From NCBI RefSeq assembly GCF_014655955.1, contig NZ_BNBO01000012.1, positions 1-64,000 of the forward strand: a stretch of DNA of 64,000 bases. Direction: 5' to 3'. The notes under the pieces are model-generated. The model had not been told where the DNA came from. It made no database searches and saw nothing but the letters and a program-made list of their open reading frames with translations. Within the stretch, counting starts at the first letter, position 1. Each line of letters opens with the position of its first letter. Both the position numbers and the translations under genes were made by a program. Below are positions 60,156 to 64,000 of this stretch, in pieces. This DNA is from Kitasatospora indigofera (GTDB lineage Bacteria > Actinomycetota > Actinomycetes > Streptomycetales > Streptomycetaceae).

Positions 60156-60584
60156 TCAGCGGAATCGCCGGACGAACCGGCGCTGCCACGGGGTCTCCAC
60201 GGCGTGCCGGGAGTAGTGCTCGCGGACGTAGCCCACCGCATCCGGGGCCGGCACGCCGTCCAGCACCGCGAGGCAGGCCAGGGCGGTTCCGGTGCGGCCG
60301 CGGCCGCCCGCGCAGGCGACCTCGACCCGTTCCTCCGGGGCGCGCTCCCAGAGTTCGAGCAGGGCGGCGCGGGTCGCCTCCCGGTCCGCGGGCAGCCGGA
60401 AGTCCGGCCAGCGCACCCAGCGGGCCTCCCAGCCGGCCGGGGGCGGCGGGTGGCCCAGCAGGTAGAGCGCGAACTCCGGCTCCGGGCCCGGCGGGAGCGG
60501 CCGGCTCAGCCCCCTCCCCCGGACCAGCCGCCCGGAGGGGAGGCGCAGTACGCCGGCGGCCGTGGCGTCCCAGGTGGTGTTCAC
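60156..60584 (-). CDS. Protein-tyrosine-phosphatase-like protein
   Basis: This 142-residue cysteine-based phosphatase has the signature CAGGRGRTGTA, matching CxxxxxR with catalytic Cys near residue 91 and Arg at 97, followed by the helix LACLAVLDGVPAPDAVGYV. The WPDF segment before it carries the loop Asp expected for general acid catalysis (WVRWPDFRLPAD). It resembles small dual-specificity phosphatases acting on phosphotyrosine or phosphoinositides. It stands alone between the MazG/NUDIX pair and the molybdenum hydroxylase. Confidence 0.9.
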   Translation of the reverse strand: MNTTWDATAAGVLRLPSGRLVRGRGLSRPLPPGPEPEFALYLLGHPPPPAGWEARWVRWPDFRLPADREATRAALLELWERAPEERVEVACAGGRGRTGTALACLAVLDGVPAPDAVGYVREHYSRHAVETPWQRRFVRRFR

Positions 60585-60597
60585 CCCGCGAGCCTAG

Positions 60598-60659
60598 CCC
60601 GGACGGCGGGTGCGGACCTGCCCGGAGCCCGGCCCGGACGGCGGGTGCGGACGTGCCCG
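60598..60659. repeat. 27-bp direct repeat, two copies
   Basis: Copies at 60598-60624 and 60633-60659 (CCCGGACGGCGGGTGCGGAC, then a variable base and TGCCCG) differ at one base. They lie just upstream of the phosphatase start (minus strand) and about 140 bases before the dehydrogenase gene. A slippage or duplication product is likely; an operator is possible. Confidence 0.55.
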
Positions 60660-60796
60660 CCGGTCCGGTCGTCGGGGGCGTGCGACCCGGCGGAGGGCCG
60701 CCCCCGGCGAGGCGTCATGCCCATGTTGACCGGCCGGTAACACGTCCCTAAGCTCGTCGGCGTCCACGGACCGGCGCCGCCGGCCCCGGCCTCCGC

Positions 60797-63052
60797 GTGA
60801 AGGGCCAGGCGATCAGCACCTCCACCCCCGACCGTGCGTCCGTCGGACGCCGCAGGTTCCTCACCTACCTGTTGGCCGCGCCCACCCTGACCGTCGCCAC
60901 CCGGCTCGCGGCGCCGCCCGCGACCGCCGCCGCCGCGACGGCCCCGGACCCGGCGCCCGCACCCGCACCCGCACCCGCCGTCGGCGCCCTGCCCGGCCTG
61001 CCGGGCGTGCCCGACGTCGTCGACCTCGGCGACGCGCTGATCCTGGCGGGCCTGCCCACCGCCCACCTGCTGGTGCTGGAGGTGACGGCCGCCGGCCGCG
61101 TGGTGCTGCACCTGCCCCGGGCCGAGGTGGGCCAGGGGCTCACCACCGCCGTCGCGATGCTGGTCGCCGAGGAGCTGGACGCCCGGCTGGAGGACGTCGA
61201 CGTGCCGCTCTCCGACGCCCGGCCCGACCTGCTGTTCAACCAGCTGACCGGCGGCTCGAACTCCGTCCGCTCGCTGTACGACCCGGTCCGCGCGGTGGCG
61301 GCCGCCGCCCGGGCCCGGCTGGTCACCGCCGCCGCCCGGCGCTGGGACCTGCCCGCCGGTTCGCTGCGCACCGAGGACACCGCCGTCCTCGCCCCCGACG
61401 GGCGCCGCGCCGGGTTCGGCTCGCTGGCGGTGGCCGCCGCCGCGGTGACCGTCCCCGCGGTGCCGGCCACGCCCAAGCCGCCCGGACAGCAACGGCTGGT
61501 GGGCACGCCCACCGGGCGGATCGACGCCCGCGACATCGTCACCGGCCGGGCCCGGTACGCCGGCGACCTGGCCGTCCCGGGCGCGGTGCCGACGGTGGTG
61601 GCCCGGCCGCCGACGATCAACGGCGGCGTGCAGTCCTTCGACGCCTCCGCCGCCCGCGGCATGCCCGGGGTGCTCGCGGTGGTGCCGCTGCCCGGCGGCG
61701 GCGGGGTGGCGGTGCTCGCCGAGACCTTCGACCAGGCGCTCAAGGCCCGCGACGCGCTCCAGGTGTCCTGGCGGCCGGGCCCGCTGGCCGACCTCTCCGA
61801 CGCGGGCATCCGCAGCCGGCTGCGGGCCGCCAACCTGCCGTTCCTCGTACCGCCGCTGCTCACCCTGCACGTGGACGCCGAGTTCGACTTCGCCTTCGTC
61901 AGCCACGCGCCGATGGAGGTGCTGACCGCCGTCGCCGACGTCCGCCCGGACCGCGCCGAGCTGTGGTTCTCCTCGCAGTCCCCGATCGTCGCCCAGCAGG
62001 CCGTCGCCGCCGAACTGGGCCTGCCGCAGGACGCCGTCACCGTCCATGTCGTGCGCGGCGGCGGCTCCTTCGGGCGGCGGCTGTTCTTCGACGCCGCACT
62101 GGAGGCCGCGCAGGTCTCCAGGGCCGCCGGGCGGCCGGTCAAGCTGATGTGGACCCGGAACGACGACATGCGGCACGGCCGGATGCGCCCGGCCGGCCAC
62201 CACCGGATCCGCGCCACCCACGCGCTCGGCCAGGTGCTGACCTACGAGCACCGGGTGGCAACCGTCCGGACGGACTTCCGGCACGGCCTCGGCGAGGCGC
62301 TGACCGCCGCCGGATTCGCCGTCCAGGCCGGCGGGCTGAGCCTCAGCCAGGGCTTCTTTCTGCTCACCGAGAAGAACCCGTACCAGCTCGGGGTGACCAC
62401 CCAGCTGCTCGCGGAGGTGCCGCTGGACATGCCCACCGGCAGCTGGCGCTCGGTGTACTCGGGGACGGTCCGGGTCGCCGACGAGATCATGATGGACGAG
62501 ATCGCCCGCACCCTCGGGCAGGACCCGGTCGCCTTCCGCCGCGCCCGGCTGGGCAGCGCGAGCGCCCGGGCGGTGCTGGACACCGTCGCCGCCGAGGGCC
62601 GGTGGGGCCGGCCGATGCCGGCCGGGCACGCCCAGGGCGTCGGCTTCCACGAGGAGCACCGCTCCTGCGCCGCCTACCTGGTCGAGATCGACGCCACCGA
62701 CCCGGCGCAGCCGCGGGTCACCAGGGCGGTGATCGCCGCCGACGTCGGCCGGGCGGTCAACCCGCGCGGGCTGGAGGCCCAGCTGACCGGCGCCCTGATC
62801 GACGGCATCTCGGTGATCCTCCAGGCGGGCAACCACATCGACCGCGGCGCGGTGCGCGAGGGCAGCTTCGCGGACTTCCGCTACGCCCGGCAGCAGCACA
62901 GCCCGCCCGTCGTCGAGGTGCACCTGATGCCGCCGAGCGGCCCGCCCGGGGGCGCGGGCGAACTGGGCGTGCCGGCCGCCTCGGCCGCCGTCGCCAACGC
63001 GTACGCCCGGGCCACCGGCCGGAGCCCGCGTTCCTTCCCGATCACCTTCTGA
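60797..63052 (+). CDS. Molybdopterin-binding hydroxylase large subunit (IorB type)
   Basis: This 751-residue xanthine-oxidase-family subunit is of the isoquinoline 1-oxidoreductase/aldehyde oxidase kind. A Tat-type signal ([13 protein letters not shown], residues about 17-29) indicates export. Two parts follow: an N-terminal half ending in [20 protein letters not shown], then molybdopterin motifs [13 protein letters not shown] (about 417-429), WRSVYSG, and the catalytic-Glu loop GELGVPAAS near the C-terminus. It works with the 2Fe-2S subunit encoded 14 bases downstream to hydroxylate an aldehyde or N-heterocycle. No FAD subunit is present, as in IorAB-type enzymes. The GTG at 60797 gives the signal peptide. 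Confidence 0.9.
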   Translation: MKGQAISTSTPDRASVGRRRFLTYLLAAPTLTVATRLAAPPATAAAATAPDPAPAPAPAPAVGALPGLPGVPDVVDLGDALILAGLPTAHLLVLEVTAAGRVVLHLPRAEVGQGLTTAVAMLVAEELDARLEDVDVPLSDARPDLLFNQLTGGSNSVRSLYDPVRAVAAAARARLVTAAARRWDLPAGSLRTEDTAVLAPDGRRAGFGSLAVAAAAVTVPAVPATPKPPGQQRLVGTPTGRIDARDIVTGRARYAGDLAVPGAVPTVVARPPTINGGVQSFDASAARGMPGVLAVVPLPGGGGVAVLAETFDQALKARDALQVSWRPGPLADLSDAGIRSRLRAANLPFLVPPLLTLHVDAEFDFAFVSHAPMEVLTAVADVRPDRAELWFSSQSPIVAQQAVAAELGLPQDAVTVHVVRGGGSFGRRLFFDAALEAAQVSRAAGRPVKLMWTRNDDMRHGRMRPAGHHRIRATHALGQVLTYEHRVATVRTDFRHGLGEALTAAGFAVQAGGLSLSQGFFLLTEKNPYQLGVTTQLLAEVPLDMPTGSWRSVYSGTVRVADEIMMDEIARTLGQDPVAFRRARLGSASARAVLDTVAAEGRWGRPMPAGHAQGVGFHEEHRSCAAYLVEIDATDPAQPRVTRAVIAADVGRAVNPRGLEAQLTGALIDGISVILQAGNHIDRGAVREGSFADFRYARQQHSPPVVEVHLMPPSGPPGGAGELGVPAASAAVANAYARATGRSPRSFPITF

Positions 63053-63066
63053 GGGGCCCCGAACCG

Positions 63067-63534
63067 ATGCCCAGTCACACCTTCGTCCTCAACGGGCGGC
63101 CGGTCACCGTGGACGCCCCGGACGACATGCCGTTGCTCTGGGTGCTGCGCGACAAGCTGGGGGTCACCGGCCCCAAGTACGGCTGCGGGGTGGGTGTCTG
63201 CCGGGCCTGCACCAGCCACCTGGACGGCGCCGAGTTCCAGCCGTGCACGGTGGCGGTGAAGGACTGCGCCGGGCGGCGGGTGACGACGATCGAGGGCCTC
63301 GCGGACGGCGAGGTGCTGCACCCCGTCCAGGAGGCCTGGCTGGAGTGCGACGTGGCGCAGTGCGGCTTCTGCCAGCCGGGCCAGATCATGACCGCCGTGG
63401 CGCTGCTGCGCCGCACTCCGGCGCCGACCGACGCCGACATCGACCAGATCCAGAACATCTGCCGGTGCGGCACCTACCCGCGGATCCGGGAGGCGATCAA
63501 GCGGGCCGCGGCGGCGGGCCCGGCCGGCCGGTAG
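63067..63534 (+). CDS. 2Fe-2S subunit of molybdenum hydroxylase
   Basis: This 155-residue small subunit of xanthine-oxidase-type enzymes carries two 2Fe-2S clusters. The plant-ferredoxin-type ligands are in [19 protein letters not shown] and its following QPC; the second cluster ligands are in [11 protein letters not shown] and [13 protein letters not shown]. There is no signal peptide, as in relatives that are carried out by the Tat partner. The ATG at 63067 follows the large-subunit stop by 14 bases. Electron flow from the molybdenum site through these clusters is assumed. Confidence 0.93.
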   Translation: MPSHTFVLNGRPVTVDAPDDMPLLWVLRDKLGVTGPKYGCGVGVCRACTSHLDGAEFQPCTVAVKDCAGRRVTTIEGLADGEVLHPVQEAWLECDVAQCGFCQPGQIMTAVALLRRTPAPTDADIDQIQNICRCGTYPRIREAIKRAAAAGPAGR

Positions 63535-63591
63535 GCGGCAGGGCCCGCGGCCCGCGGCCCGGGGCGGGCGCGGGCCGAGCGGTCGGTGCGG

Positions 63592-64000
63592 TCAGACGCC
63601 GGCCGGCCGGCGGCCGGCCCAGGCGGCCAGCTGGTCGTACACCGGGGCGTCCGCCGCGACCGGGATCTCGGGGCCGAAGTCGTGTCCCTCGCTCTCGGCG
63701 CCCCGGAACTCCGGGCGCAGCGCGCCCCGGCCCCAGTCCAGGGCCGTCCGGCCGACCGTCTCGTCCAGGTCGGTGGACTGCCCGGTGGCGGTGGCCAGGT
63801 CCCAGGTGTGGACGGCGAACTCGACGATCTGCTGGTCGACGGGGAACCGGGCGGGCACCTCGCCCATGCCGGGCACGTCCAGGACGCCGCTGAGGTCGCC
63901 TGCCCGCTGCCAGGCCGCGATCAGCTCCTCGGCCCCGGCCCGGAAGGCCTTCTCCCAGCCTTCGGTGACCCGCTCCGTCGGTGCCTTCCAGTCCGGGGTG
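63592..64000 (-). CDS. TIGR03086-type mycothiol-dependent enzyme-like protein, partial
   Basis: The 5' part lies outside the window; 136 codons are visible. The C-terminal region shows family features of the maleylpyruvate-isomerase/DinB-like group: TERVTEGWEKAF, AGAEELIAAWQRAG, and the metal-binding-type VDQQIVEFAVHTWDLATATG, in which His and Asp/Trp form the common HxWDL motif. Members bind a divalent metal and often use mycothiol. Function and start cannot be determined here. Confidence 0.75.
   Translation of the reverse strand, partial: TPDWKAPTERVTEGWEKAFRAGAEELIAAWQRAGDLSGVLDVPGMGEVPARFPVDQQIVEFAVHTWDLATATGQSTDLDETVGRTALDWGRGALRPEFRGAESEGHDFGPEIPVAADAPVYDQLAAWAGRRPAGV

Noticed and set aside
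60581..62923. Minus-strand open frame of about 780 codons opposite the molybdenum hydroxylase
   Set aside because: Shadow frame of a motif-rich gene; composition-driven.

Overview
The window is 64 kb of very GC-rich DNA with dense genes, GTG starts, GTGA/ATGA stop-start overlaps, mycothiol metabolism, a SigB/F/G-type sigma factor, LAL-family LuxR regulators and many secreted enzymes. This fits a Streptomyces- or Kitasatospora-like actinomycete; the genus cannot be fixed from the sequence alone. No tRNA, rRNA, CRISPR array or intact transposase was seen. AT-rich islands (near 8.3, 16.2, 36.95, 44.88 and 50.04 kb) mark regulatory gaps.

Region 1 (1-29 kb) is a carbohydrate-utilisation region. 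It holds a frameshifted sugar-binding lipoprotein gene, a small lipoprotein, a secreted GH16 enzyme, a Gfo/Idh/MocA oxidoreductase, and a CUT1-type sugar ABC transporter (binding protein plus two permeases) transcribed away from a ROK repressor. A second ROK repressor precedes a second CUT1 transporter, a cytoplasmic GH20 beta-N-acetylhexosaminidase and a 959-residue secreted protein with ricin, propeller-like and discoidin-like modules. Neither transporter has its own ATPase here, as is usual for actinomycetes that share one MsiK-type subunit. Two MalT/LAL-type LuxR regulators, both 968 residues when started at their ribosome-binding sites, flank the second half and point outward. Around them lie an intact RsbW-like ATPase gene, a decayed paralogue of it, a decayed carbohydrate-binding module, a decayed M4 protease tail and a resolvase-like protein in which cysteine replaces the catalytic serine.

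Region 2 (29.9-44.6 kb) is general and redox metabolism: a class IV aminotransferase, S-(hydroxymethyl)mycothiol dehydrogenase overlapping an MBL hydrolase (formaldehyde detoxification), cytochrome P450 with 3Fe-4S ferredoxin, a lipoprotein, a MarR/hydrolase divergent pair, an ATP-grasp plus phosphotransferase-fold pair, PhzF with a divergent MarR, an altered MBL protein, a SnoaL-like protein and a ferredoxin reductase that could complete the P450 electron chain.

Region 3 (44.6-64 kb) contains a secreted beta-helix protein, a MarR-MFS operon, an epoxide-hydrolase-like enzyme, a Tat-exported PL8 polysaccharide lyase with a LacI-type operator upstream, a 50-residue membrane protein, a sigma factor, an M4 metalloprotease, a SUKH-like protein, NUDIX, MazG-like and tyrosine-phosphatase genes, and a two-subunit molybdenum hydroxylase. 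A partial TIGR03086-type gene runs off the right edge.

No clearly undescribed system stands out. The strongest leads are the mirrored LAL pair with its decayed partners, the ATPase/inactive-resolvase pair, the ATP-grasp/kinase-fold pair and the multidomain propeller protein in the GH20 operon.
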